Notes under the pieces: generated by a model
What the model was told of the DNA's origin: nothing
The model's input: only the letters and a program-made list of their open reading frames with translations
Database searches by the model: none
Shown: piece by piece, positions 1 to 7,728 of the stretch
How positions within the stretch are numbered: position 1 is the stretch's first letter
How the letters are laid out: the number at the start of each line of letters is the position of its first letter
Assembly (NCBI GenBank): GCA_945862465.1
Contig: CAMAYO010000002.1
Coordinates: 31,028 to 95,027, forward strand
From: Pseudorhodobacter antarcticus
GTDB taxonomy: Bacteria; Pseudomonadota; Alphaproteobacteria; Rhodobacterales; Rhodobacteraceae
Length of the DNA stretch: 64,000 nt
Direction: 5' to 3'
Translations under genes and position numbers: made by a program

Positions 1-90
1 CGGGTAGAGATTGGCGGCGGTCTGATGGGCGCGGCGCAGATTGCGGCACAATTGTTGGCCCGCGCCTTCTCACCCACGGGGGGGCGATGA
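1..90 (+). CDS. GTA gp10-like tail protein, C-terminus only
   Basis: Only the last 29 codons are in the window, open at the left edge and ending in TGA at 88-90. The stop overlaps the ATG of the next gene (ATGA, 87-90). The peptide is too short to identify by itself. The call rests on position: in RcGTA-type clusters the gene before the small tail-assembly protein and the tape measure is orfg10, which occupies the slot of the lambda G chaperone. Its last codons run through a G7 homopolymer (78-84) in the arrangement expected of a -1 slippery site, described separately. Confidence 0.6.
   Translation, partial: RVEIGGGLMGAAQIAAQLLARAFSPTGGR
78..84 (+). promoter_or_regulatory. candidate -1 ribosomal frameshift site (G7)
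   Basis: Seven consecutive G residues lie in the zero frame of the upstream gene as acG-GGG-GGG-cga-TGA, which is an X_XXY_YYZ heptamer two codons before the stop. A slip of -1 would read GCG then ATG at 87 and continue in the frame of the next gene, giving a fusion. The arrangement mirrors the conserved G/GT frameshift of lambda-like tail chaperones just before the tape-measure gene. The ATGA overlap alone could equally give simple translational coupling. No stimulatory structure was demonstrated. Confidence 0.45.
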
Positions 91-326
91 GCGGGTTTGA
101 CTGGGTGGGGCTGATGCGGGTGGGGCTTTGCGACTTGCGCCTGACGCCGGACGTTTTCTGGCGGCTGACCCCCTTGGAATTGAAACTGATGCTGGGGGCT
201 CATGGCGCTGCCCCTAGCCTGTCGCGTGCCCGGCTGGACGAGCTGGTGGCCGCTTTTCCCGATGGCAGAAAGGCAAGGACCGATGACGACAATCGCAGAC
301 CTGACAGAGCAGATCACAGCGCTTGA
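87..326 (+). CDS. GTA tail assembly chaperone-like protein (gp10.1)
   Basis: A 79-residue protein resembling the short phage/GTA family that lies between orfg10 and the tape measure (rcc01693 type). It carries the typical opening FDWVGLMRVGLCDLRLTPD and the segment FWRLTPLELKLML. By position it should help tape-measure folding or tail-tube assembly, an inference from the tail-chaperone slot in siphoviruses. The start overlaps the upstream stop (ATGA). The last 15 or so codons overlap the start of the tape-measure gene by 44 bases in another frame, and this basic, Arg/Asp-rich tail looks unconserved. It could be translated alone or as a -1 frameshift extension of the upstream protein. Confidence 0.75.
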   Translation: MSGFDWVGLMRVGLCDLRLTPDVFWRLTPLELKLMLGAHGAAPSLSRARLDELVAAFPDGRKARTDDDNRRPDRADHSA

Positions 327-915
327 GACAAGTTTGGGCGGCACGGCGGGCATGGTTTCCAGCTTTGATGCGGAACTGGGCAAGTTGCAGGGCAATCTGG
401 CCTATACCGAAAAAGAGGTGGGGGCGTTGGCCAATGGCTTTGGCAATGGGCTGCGGCGGGCGTTTGAAGGTGTGGTGCTGGATGGCAGCAAGTTAAGCGA
501 CAGTTTGCGCGGCTTGGCCAAAAGCATGGCCGACACGGTGTTGAGTGCAGCCTTAAAGCCCGTCACAGATCAATTTGGCGGGGTGCTGGCGGGGGTGTTG
601 GGTGGCTTTGCCAAGGGCGGGGCTTTTGTACAGGGGCAGGTGATGCCCTTTGCGCGGGGCGGTGTTGTCTCGCAACCCACGGCCTTTCCGATGCGGGGTG
701 GCACGGGGCTGATGGGCGAGGCGGGGCCAGAGGCGATTATGCCGCTGACCCGAGGGCCGGATGGCAGTTTGGGCGTGCGCGCCTCGGGCGGGGGGCAACC
801 TGTGACGGTGGTGATGAACATCACCACACCCGATGTCGCGGGGTTTGCGCGCAGCCAATCGCAGATCGCAGCGGGGGCCATGCGGGCCTTGGCGCGCGGC
901 CAGCGCAATCGGTAA
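283..915 (+). CDS. GTA tail tape measure protein (gp11)
   Basis: A 210-residue short tape measure of the gene transfer agent tail, setting tail length and passing DNA into the recipient. The C-terminal half has the characteristic segments FPMRGGTGLMGEAGPEAIMP (about residues 135-155) and TPDVAGFARSQSQIAAGAM near the end. These are typical of RcGTA gp11 and of the C-termini of small phage tape measures. The start at 283 is preferred over an in-frame ATG at 202 because an AAGGAC Shine-Dalgarno lies just upstream and known homologues begin near an LEtSLGG segment. It overlaps the preceding gene by 44 bases. Confidence 0.85.
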   Translation: MTTIADLTEQITALETSLGGTAGMVSSFDAELGKLQGNLAYTEKEVGALANGFGNGLRRAFEGVVLDGSKLSDSLRGLAKSMADTVLSAALKPVTDQFGGVLAGVLGGFAKGGAFVQGQVMPFARGGVVSQPTAFPMRGGTGLMGEAGPEAIMPLTRGPDGSLGVRASGGGQPVTVVMNITTPDVAGFARSQSQIAAGAMRALARGQRNR

Positions 916-925
916 AGAGGTTTTT

Positions 926-1558
926 ATGGCATTTCATGAAGTCAGATACCCCGTGGGCTTGAGCATTGGCTCCTCCGGCGGGCCAGAGCGGCGGACCGAG
1001 ATTGTCACGCTGGTGAACGGCTTTGAAGAGCGCAACAGCCCTTGGGCCCATTCGCGCCGCCGCTACGATGCGGGGGCGGGGATGCGGTCTTTGGATGATT
1101 TTGCGGCGCTGATTGCGTTTTTTGAAGCGCGGCGCGGGCAATTGCATGGGTTTCGCTGGAAGGATTGGGCGGATTACAAGACCTGTTTGCCGTCGCAATC
1201 TGTCAGCGCCATGGATCAAGAGATTGGTGTAGGGGACGGGTTAACAACCGTTTTTCAGTTGCGAAAGACTTACACCTCGGGCGGTTCGGCTTACACGCGC
1301 GACTTGGTGAAGCCTGTGGCGGGAAGTGTGAAGGTGGCGGTGGCGGGGGTGGTGCAAACCTTGCCCGCCGAGTTCACGGTGGAGGAGGCGCGCGGGATTG
1401 TCACGCTGAACCTGCCGCCCGCGCTGGGCGCAGTTGTCACGGCGGGATGCGAGTTTGACGTGCCGGTGCGGTTTGACACGGACCGCATCAGCGCGTCGAT
1501 CGCGAGTTTTCAGGCGGGAGAGGTTCCTGCGGTTCCGGTGATTGAGGTGCGGCTATGA
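926..1558 (+). CDS. GTA distal tail protein, DUF2460 (gp12)
   Basis: A 210-residue DUF2460 protein, called the distal tail protein in RcGTA, which joins the tail tube to the baseplate hub. The N-terminus MAFHEVRYPVGLSIGSSGGP and the internal GFRWKDWADYK segment (about residues 75-85) are hallmark stretches. The ATG at 926 follows the stop of the tape-measure gene by 10 bases, with AAAGAGG as ribosome binding site. The gene runs into gp13 with a 4-base overlap. Confidence 0.88.
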   Translation: MAFHEVRYPVGLSIGSSGGPERRTEIVTLVNGFEERNSPWAHSRRRYDAGAGMRSLDDFAALIAFFEARRGQLHGFRWKDWADYKTCLPSQSVSAMDQEIGVGDGLTTVFQLRKTYTSGGSAYTRDLVKPVAGSVKVAVAGVVQTLPAEFTVEEARGIVTLNLPPALGAVVTAGCEFDVPVRFDTDRISASIASFQAGEVPAVPVIEVRL

Positions 1559-2442
1559 GCGCGTCTGCGGGGATTTTGGCGCATTTGGCGACGGGGGCGA
1601 CCACGGTCTGCCAATGCTGGGCGGTGTCGCGGCGTGATGGCGTGGTTTTGGGGTTCACCGATCACGACTGTGATTTGGCCTTTGAGGGGATGATCTTTCG
1701 CGCCGCAAGCGGGATGACAGCGCGGGCCTTGCAAACGGGAACGGGGCTTGCGGTAGACAACAGCGAGGCGGTGGGGGCGTTAAGCGATGCCTCTGTCAGC
1801 GAAGCCGATCTGATGGCGGGGCGGTTTGATGGGGCCGAGGTGCGAAACTGGATCGTGAATTGGCAAGATGTGGGCCAGCGCCTGATGCAGTTTCGCGGCA
1901 CATTTGGCGAGGTGACACGGGCGGGCGGGGCGTTTCGTGCCGAGTTGCGCGGGTTGAGCGAGGGGCTGAACCAAGTGCAGGGCTTGGCCTATCAACGCGC
2001 CTGTTCGGCCGTTTTGGGCGATGCGCGCTGTGGGGTGGATATGCGCCGCGCGGGGATGGCTTTGGAAGCCCCGATTGCAGCACGGGGGTCGGCGGGGGTT
2101 TACAGCGTGGCGGCCGTTGCGGGCTTTGCCGAGGGCTGGTTTCAGCGGGGGCGGGCACAGGTGATGACGGGTGAGGCTGCGGGGTTGGTGGGGCTGGTGA
2201 AGTTTGACCAAACCGAGGGCGTATTGCGGCGGCTGGATTTGTGGATGGATTTTGCACGCTCTCCTGCTGTGGGGGATGTGATCAGGTTAGAGGCGGGCTG
2301 TGATAAGCTGGCCGCGACGTGCCGCGACAAGTTTGGCAATTTTGCGAAGTTTCGTGGCTTTCCCCACATTCCGGGTGAAGATTGGCTGACGTCTTATCCC
2401 GTCTCTGGCAAGGCCAATGACGGCGGCAGCCTGTCGAAATGA
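1555..2442 (+). CDS. GTA baseplate hub protein, DUF2163 (gp13)
   Basis: A 295-residue DUF2163/phage BR0599 family protein, the hub of the gene transfer agent baseplate. The N-terminal half is DUF2163-like (ATGATTVCQCW and the GFTDHDCDL segment). The C-terminal part contains four cysteines at 150, 159, 249 and 256 in CSAVLGDARCG and GCDKLAATC. From memory of the RcGTA structure work, four hub cysteines hold an iron-sulfur cluster; the same spacing class is visible here. The conserved GFPHIPGEDW segment lies near residues 268-277. Start and stop both overlap neighbours by ATGA, indicating one tightly coupled tail operon. Confidence 0.88.
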   Translation: MSASAGILAHLATGATTVCQCWAVSRRDGVVLGFTDHDCDLAFEGMIFRAASGMTARALQTGTGLAVDNSEAVGALSDASVSEADLMAGRFDGAEVRNWIVNWQDVGQRLMQFRGTFGEVTRAGGAFRAELRGLSEGLNQVQGLAYQRACSAVLGDARCGVDMRRAGMALEAPIAARGSAGVYSVAAVAGFAEGWFQRGRAQVMTGEAAGLVGLVKFDQTEGVLRRLDLWMDFARSPAVGDVIRLEAGCDKLAATCRDKFGNFAKFRGFPHIPGEDWLTSYPVSGKANDGGSLSK

Positions 2443-2882
2443 GCGGGCGGTTGGATGTGGTGGCGCAAGCGCGGCTTTGGCTGGGCACGCCTTATGTGCA
2501 TCAAGCCTCGACCCTTGGGGCGGGGACGGATTGCTTGGGGCTGCTGCGCGGCGTGTGGCGGGCGGTGATGGGGCCGGAGCCAGAGAATGTGCCCGCTTAC
2601 ACCATGGATTGGAGCGAGGCTGAGGGCTGCGAAGAAATGCTAGCGGCTGCGCGGCGGTGCTTGGTGGAAAAGCCCTGCGGCGCTGCACTGGCTGCGGGCG
2701 ATGTGGTGGTGTTTCGGATGCGGGCGGGGATGGTTGCTAAGCATCTGGGGATTGTGACTGAGGCGGGCGCACAGGCGCAGTTTATCCATGCCTATACCGG
2801 CCACGGCGTCACTGAAAATGCGCTGACTGACGCTTGGGCGCGGCGGATTGCTGGACGGTTTGAATTTCCCAAAGGAGCATAA
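2439..2882 (+). CDS. GTA NlpC/P60 cell-wall peptidase (gp14)
   Basis: A 147-residue NlpC/P60-type cysteine peptidase. The catalytic Cys32 lies in GTDCLGLLRG, His102 in KHLGIV, and a second conserved His117 in FIHAYTGHG. In RcGTA the orfg14 product is a baseplate-associated peptidoglycan hydrolase thought to open the recipient cell wall. All residues of the expected catalytic set are present, so the enzyme looks active. No signal peptide is seen, as expected for a particle-borne enzyme. The gene overlaps gp13 by four bases and is followed after 2 bases by gp15. Confidence 0.88.
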   Translation: MSGRLDVVAQARLWLGTPYVHQASTLGAGTDCLGLLRGVWRAVMGPEPENVPAYTMDWSEAEGCEEMLAAARRCLVEKPCGAALAAGDVVVFRMRAGMVAKHLGIVTEAGAQAQFIHAYTGHGVTENALTDAWARRIAGRFEFPKGA

Positions 2883-2884
2883 GG

Positions 2885-5800
2885 ATGGCCACTCTGGTAT
2901 TGTCGGCGGCAGGGGCTGCGGTGGGGGCGGGCTTTGGCGGGTCGGTCTTGGGCCTCTCGGGGGCTGTGATTGGTCGGGCTGTGGGGGCCACGATTGGGCG
3001 GTCGATTGACCAGCGCATCTTGGGCAGCGGGTCAGAGGCGGTGGAGCAGGGGCGGGTCTCGCGCTTTGCGGTGTCAGGGGCCAGCGACGGGGCGGCGGTT
3101 GCGCGGGTTTGGGGGCGGATGCGGGTCGGGGGCCAAGTGATCTGGGCCAGCCGCTTTCAGGAAACGGCGCATCGCAGTGGGGGTGGCGGGAAGGGTGCGC
3201 CACGATCCTCTTCGACCACCACCTCTTACAGCTATTCGGTCAGCTTGGCTTTGGCCCTATGCCAAGGACCAGCCCTGCGGGTGGGGCGGATTTGGGCGGA
3301 TGGGATCGAGGTTGCGGTGGGCAGTTTGGATCTGCGGTTCTATGCGGGGGCGGAGAGCCAGCGGCCCGACCCTAAGATCGAGGCGGTGGAAGGGGCAGGC
3401 ATGGCCCCAAGCTACCCCGGTGTGGCCTATGTGGTGATCGAGGATCTGGACCTGTCGCGCTTTGGCAACCGCGTGCCGCAGTTTGGGTTTGAGGTGATGT
3501 GTCGGGCGGTCTCCGCCGAAGGCGATGATGGCGATCTGGCGGGCTGCGTGCAGGCGGTGGCGATGATCCCGGGGACGGGGGAATATGCGCTGGCCACGAC
3601 CAAGGTTAGCTTTCAAGACGGGCCGGGGGTGCGGGCTGCGGCCAATGTGCATTCGGTCGAGGATAAGACCGATTTCAGCCTGTCTTTGCAGCATTTGAAC
3701 GAGGAATTGCCGCGCTGCGGATCGGTATCCTTGGTGGTGAGTTGGTTTGGCGATGACCTGCGGTGCGGGTTGACGCAGATGCGGCCCAAGGTGGACCAGA
3801 ATGCGCAGGACGGGGTTGAGATGCCTTGGGTCGTCTCGGGCATCGGGCGCAACACCGCACAGGTTTTGGCGCAGCGCGACGGGCGGGCGATTTATGGCGG
3901 CACGCCGGCGGATCGCTCTGTGATCGAGGCGATTGCGGCGATCGAGGCATCTGGCAAAGAGGTGATGTTTTATCCGTTTCTTCTGATGGAGCAGATGGCG
4001 GGGAATGGTTTGGCGGACCCTTGGTCGGATGCCGTGGATCAGCCCGTATTGCCATGGCGCGGGCGCATCACCTTGGCCAAAGCGCCGGGGCTCGTGGGCA
4101 GCGCGGATCGCAGCGCAAAAGCGGAGGCCGAGGTTGCGGCCTTTATGGGCACGGCCTTGGTGGGGGATTTTCGTCTGACCAATGGGCAGGTGGTTTATAG
4201 CGGCCCGCAAGAGTGGCGCTATCGGCGGTTTATTCTGCATTACGCACATCTGTGCGCCTTGGCCGGGGGGGTGGATGCTTTTTGCATCGGCTCGGAAATG
4301 CGCGGGATGACACAAGTGCGGGGGGCGGGGGACAGCTTTCCCATGGTGGCGGCCCTGCGGCAACTTGCGGCAGAGGTGCGGCAGATATTGGGGGCGCATA
4401 CCAAGATCACCTATGCGGCGGATTGGTCAGAGTATTTTGGCTATCAGGCGGGCGGGAACCATTACTTTCACCTTGATCCGCTTTGGGCGGACCCAAACAT
4501 CGATTTTGTGGGCATCGACAATTACATGCCCTTGTCAGATTGGCGCGACGGGGTCGATCATTTGGATGCGGCTTGGGGATCGATTTACAATCTGGAGTAT
4601 CTGAAAGCCAATATCGCGGGGGGGGAGGGGTTTGACTGGTATTACGACTCCCCCGCCACCGCCGCCGCCCAATTGCGCCGCCCGATTGTGGATGGGGCTT
4701 ATGGCGAGGATTGGATTTATCGCCCGAAGGATTTGGTCGGATGGTGGGGCAACGCGCATCATGACCGCATCGATGGTGTGCGGGTTGCGGCGCCAACTGC
4801 GTGGCAGGCGGGGATGAAGCCTATTCGCTTCACCGAATATGGCTGTGCGGCGCTGGATAAGGGCACAAACGAGCCCAATCGGTTCTTGGACGCTCAATCT
4901 TCGGAATCGGCTCTGCCGCGCGCGTCGAACGGGCGGCGGGATGACTTTTTGCACCTGCAATATTTTCGCGCCATGGATCAGTTTTGGTCTGATCCGGCGC
5001 ATAACCCCGCAGCCCACGCCTATGCGGGGCGGATGGTGGACTGGGCGCGGTGTCATGCTTGGGCTTGGGATGCGCGGCCTTTTCCCGAGTTTCCGGGGAA
5101 TGCGGATGTTTGGGGCGATGGGGCCAATTATGACCGAGGCCATTGGCTGAACGGGCGCAGCACGGGGCAACCTTTGGCGGCCGTGGTGCAAGACATCTGC
5201 GATGGGGCGGGGGTGGGGGCTGCGGTGAGTGTTGATGCCGCTTATGGCGTTGTGCGGGGCTATAGCGTGACTGACACTGGCACGGCCCGCAGCGCCTTGC
5301 AGCCTTTGATGACGGCCTATGCGCTGGATGTGGCCGAGAGGGAGGGCACTTTGACCTTTCAGATCCGCGATGGTGTGGCCAAGGCCGCGCTTGCGGTGGA
5401 GCGCATGGCGCGCGTGGCGGAACTTGATGGCGGGCTGGAAACGGCCCGCGCCGCCGAGGCCGAGACGGCAGGGCGCGTTAGGCTGACCTATATCGAGGCC
5501 GAGAACGACTTTGGGGCGCGCACGGCAGAGGCGATTTTTCCAGATGAAACTTCGTCCGTGGTGACGCAAAGCGAAGTCGCCTTGCAATTGACCAATGCCG
5601 AAGCCCGAGCAGTGGCCGAACGCTGGTTGGTCGAGGCGCGCGTGGGCCGCGACGGCGCGCGCTTTGCCTTGCCCAAATCGGCGCTGGGCCTTGGGGCGGG
5701 GGATGTGGTGGAACTGGCGGGGCTATCCTATCGGATTGACCGAATGGAAACGTCTGACAGCCTGATGGTAGAAGCGGTGCGGGTGGACCCAGGGGCTTAT

Positions 5801-6787
5801 TTGCCGGCCCAAGATGTGGCGCAGCGCAGCACTCGCGCCTCGCCCGCAGTGGCCTTGCCCGTGTTTCCGCTGTTCATGGACTTGCCTTTGCTGACGGGTG
5901 CCGAAGTGCCACATGCGCCCCATGTTGCGGCCACGGCCAGCCCTTGGCCTGGGCCTGTGGGCGTGTGGAGTGCGGGCAGCGCCAATGGCTTTAGCCTGAA
6001 CCAACAGTTGGACATGCCCGCCGTGATGGGGGTGACGCAAACCCCGATGGTCGCCAACCCTGCGGCGCTTTGGGACAGGGGAGAGGCTTTGCGGGTGAAG
6101 CTGTCGGTGGGGGTCTTATCTTCGGCCCCAGTTTCGGATGTGTTGAATGGGGCCAATCTGGCAGTGATTGGCGATGGCTCGGCGGAAAATTGGGAGGTGT
6201 TTCAGTTTGTTGAGGCCAAACTGGTGGCCCCCAAGACCTATGACTTGCGCCTGCGCTTGCGCGGTCAAGCGGGCAGCGATGGGGTGATGCCGCAGGTTTG
6301 GCCTGTGGGCAGCTATTTCCTGCTGATGGACAGCGCTGTGCCGCAGATTGAACTGGGGTCTGCCGCGCGGGGCTTGTTGCGCAGCTACCGCATCGGGCAG
6401 GCGGATTTGGGGTATGGCGATGGCCAAGTGGTCAGCGCATCCAAGGCCTTTTCCGGCATCGGGCTGCGGCCCTATTCGGTGGCGCATTTGCGCGCAAAAG
6501 GGTCTGCGGGTGGGGAGATTGATCTGCGCTGGATCCGCCGCACCCGGGTGGAGGGCGACAGTTGGTTGGGGCTGGACGTGCCCTTGGGAGAGGAAGAAGA
6601 GTTGTATCAGGTGCAGGTTTTGGCCGGCGAAAGGGTGGTGCGGCAAGAGATGGTCGCCTTGCCACGCTTTACCTACAGCGCTGCGATGCAGGCGGCAGAT
6701 GGCGTGGGGGCGGGTTTTGATTTGACTGTTGCCCAACTGTCCGTCCGCTTTGGGGCGGGGCCTGCCAAACGGGTCAGCTTTGCCTAA
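2885..6787 (+). CDS. GTA tail-tip megatron / host specificity protein (gp15)
   Basis: A 1300-residue protein, the largest GTA component. The N-terminus is Gly/Ala rich and hydrophobic (residues 1-40). A GTA TIM-barrel-like domain spans about 420-730, with the conserved IRFTEYGCAALDKGTNEPN segment near residue 650. A phage tail protein (gp27/tail-hub-like) region follows at about 770-1000, and a putative receptor-binding C-terminal region ends the chain. In RcGTA this protein closes the baseplate and probably contacts recipient cells. The start has an AAAGGAG ribosome binding site just after the gp14 stop. The full length matches the family, with no frameshift. It ends the GTA operon here. Confidence 0.9.
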   Translation: MATLVLSAAGAAVGAGFGGSVLGLSGAVIGRAVGATIGRSIDQRILGSGSEAVEQGRVSRFAVSGASDGAAVARVWGRMRVGGQVIWASRFQETAHRSGGGGKGAPRSSSTTTSYSYSVSLALALCQGPALRVGRIWADGIEVAVGSLDLRFYAGAESQRPDPKIEAVEGAGMAPSYPGVAYVVIEDLDLSRFGNRVPQFGFEVMCRAVSAEGDDGDLAGCVQAVAMIPGTGEYALATTKVSFQDGPGVRAAANVHSVEDKTDFSLSLQHLNEELPRCGSVSLVVSWFGDDLRCGLTQMRPKVDQNAQDGVEMPWVVSGIGRNTAQVLAQRDGRAIYGGTPADRSVIEAIAAIEASGKEVMFYPFLLMEQMAGNGLADPWSDAVDQPVLPWRGRITLAKAPGLVGSADRSAKAEAEVAAFMGTALVGDFRLTNGQVVYSGPQEWRYRRFILHYAHLCALAGGVDAFCIGSEMRGMTQVRGAGDSFPMVAALRQLAAEVRQILGAHTKITYAADWSEYFGYQAGGNHYFHLDPLWADPNIDFVGIDNYMPLSDWRDGVDHLDAAWGSIYNLEYLKANIAGGEGFDWYYDSPATAAAQLRRPIVDGAYGEDWIYRPKDLVGWWGNAHHDRIDGVRVAAPTAWQAGMKPIRFTEYGCAALDKGTNEPNRFLDAQSSESALPRASNGRRDDFLHLQYFRAMDQFWSDPAHNPAAHAYAGRMVDWARCHAWAWDARPFPEFPGNADVWGDGANYDRGHWLNGRSTGQPLAAVVQDICDGAGVGAAVSVDAAYGVVRGYSVTDTGTARSALQPLMTAYALDVAEREGTLTFQIRDGVAKAALAVERMARVAELDGGLETARAAEAETAGRVRLTYIEAENDFGARTAEAIFPDETSSVVTQSEVALQLTNAEARAVAERWLVEARVGRDGARFALPKSALGLGAGDVVELAGLSYRIDRMETSDSLMVEAVRVDPGAYLPAQDVAQRSTRASPAVALPVFPLFMDLPLLTGAEVPHAPHVAATASPWPGPVGVWSAGSANGFSLNQQLDMPAVMGVTQTPMVANPAALWDRGEALRVKLSVGVLSSAPVSDVLNGANLAVIGDGSAENWEVFQFVEAKLVAPKTYDLRLRLRGQAGSDGVMPQVWPVGSYFLLMDSAVPQIELGSAARGLLRSYRIGQADLGYGDGQVVSASKAFSGIGLRPYSVAHLRAKGSAGGEIDLRWIRRTRVEGDSWLGLDVPLGEEEELYQVQVLAGERVVRQEMVALPRFTYSAAMQAADGVGAGFDLTVAQLSVRFGAGPAKRVSFA

Positions 6788-6853
6788 CTCCTTGAGCGGG
6801 GGTATTAAACGGCCAAAACCTGTGGTAAAGTGAGGGGTCAAGAGGATAGACCC

Positions 6854-7663
6854 ATGGCCGAGCCCAAAGCAAAATTCACCTCCGTCGATCCGGTTTGGCA
6901 GCGCGTGCGCGAAGAAGCGGCCGAGGCCGTGCGCGCCGAACCGCTGCTGGGCGGGTTGATCCATGCCAGCCTTTTGCACCATTCCAGCTTGGAGCGTGCC
7001 TTGGCCTACCGCTTCTCGCAAAAGCTGGCCTCGTCTGAGATGAGCGAGCAAATTTTGCGCGAAATCGCGGATGAAGCCTATGCCGACGACCCCGAACTGG
7101 GCCAAGCGGCGCGGGCGGATATCATGGCGGTCTATGACCGCGATCCGGCTTGCCACCGCTTTTTGCAGCCGATCTTGTTCTTCAAAGGCTTTCACGCCAT
7201 TCAAGCCTACCGCATCGGGCATTGGCTTTGGACGCATGGGCGCCAAGACATGGCCTATTTCGTGCAAATGCGCGTGTCTGAAGTGTTCTCGGTCGATATC
7301 CACCCGGCGGCCACGGTGGGCAAGGGCATCATGATTGACCATGCCCATGCGATTGTCATCGGCGAGACGGCTGTGGTGGGCGACAATGTGTCCATGTTGC
7401 ATTCGGTGACTTTGGGCGGCACGGGCAAAGAGGATGGCGACCGCCACCCCAAGATTGGCAATGGGGTGATGATTGGGGCGGGGGCCAAGGTTCTGGGCAA
7501 CATTGCGGTTGGCTATTGCAGCCGGATTGCCGCAGGATCGGTCGTGCTAAGTGATGTGCCGCACAACACCACTGTGGCGGGTGTGCCCGCGCGGGTGGTT
7601 GGGGAGGCGGGGTGTTCGCAGCCGTCGATCACGATGGATCAGTTGATCTCGGGCGAAATTTAA
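6854..7663 (+). CDS. cysE: serine O-acetyltransferase
   Basis: A 270-residue CysE that makes O-acetylserine from L-serine and acetyl-CoA, the first step of cysteine synthesis in the cytoplasm. The N-terminal helical domain includes FFKGFHAIQAYRIGHWLW (about residues 110-127). The C-terminal left-handed beta helix has hexapeptide repeats from about 145, including IDIHPAATVGKGIMIDHA-type and LGGTGK segments. The ATG at 6854 has AGAGG upstream; an in-frame GTG at 6830 is less likely. It follows the GTA cluster by 66 bases and ends at a strong terminator shared with the convergent pdh genes. Confidence 0.95.
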   Translation: MAEPKAKFTSVDPVWQRVREEAAEAVRAEPLLGGLIHASLLHHSSLERALAYRFSQKLASSEMSEQILREIADEAYADDPELGQAARADIMAVYDRDPACHRFLQPILFFKGFHAIQAYRIGHWLWTHGRQDMAYFVQMRVSEVFSVDIHPAATVGKGIMIDHAHAIVIGETAVVGDNVSMLHSVTLGGTGKEDGDRHPKIGNGVMIGAGAKVLGNIAVGYCSRIAAGSVVLSDVPHNTTVAGVPARVVGEAGCSQPSITMDQLISGEI

Positions 7664-7676
7664 GCCTTTCAAATAC

Positions 7677-7711
7677 AAAACGGCCAGAGCTTGCGCTCTG
7701 GCCGTTTTTTC
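7677..7711. terminator. bidirectional intrinsic terminator cysE / pdhC
   Basis: A perfect 10-base-pair stem (7681-7690 with 7695-7704, CGGCCAGAGC arm) has a TTGC loop, with AAAA before it and TTTTTT after it. T-tracts are therefore available on both strands. It sits 14 bases after the cysE stop and 18 bases after the pdhC stop, so it can end both convergent transcripts. Confidence 0.9.
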
Positions 7712-7728
7712 ATGTCTGCCGTTTGGCT

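Noticed and set aside
6116..7447. Minus-strand open frame of 443 codons spanning the gp15 end and cysE
   Set aside because: It runs antisense across two unrelated real genes and their gap and shows no family features.
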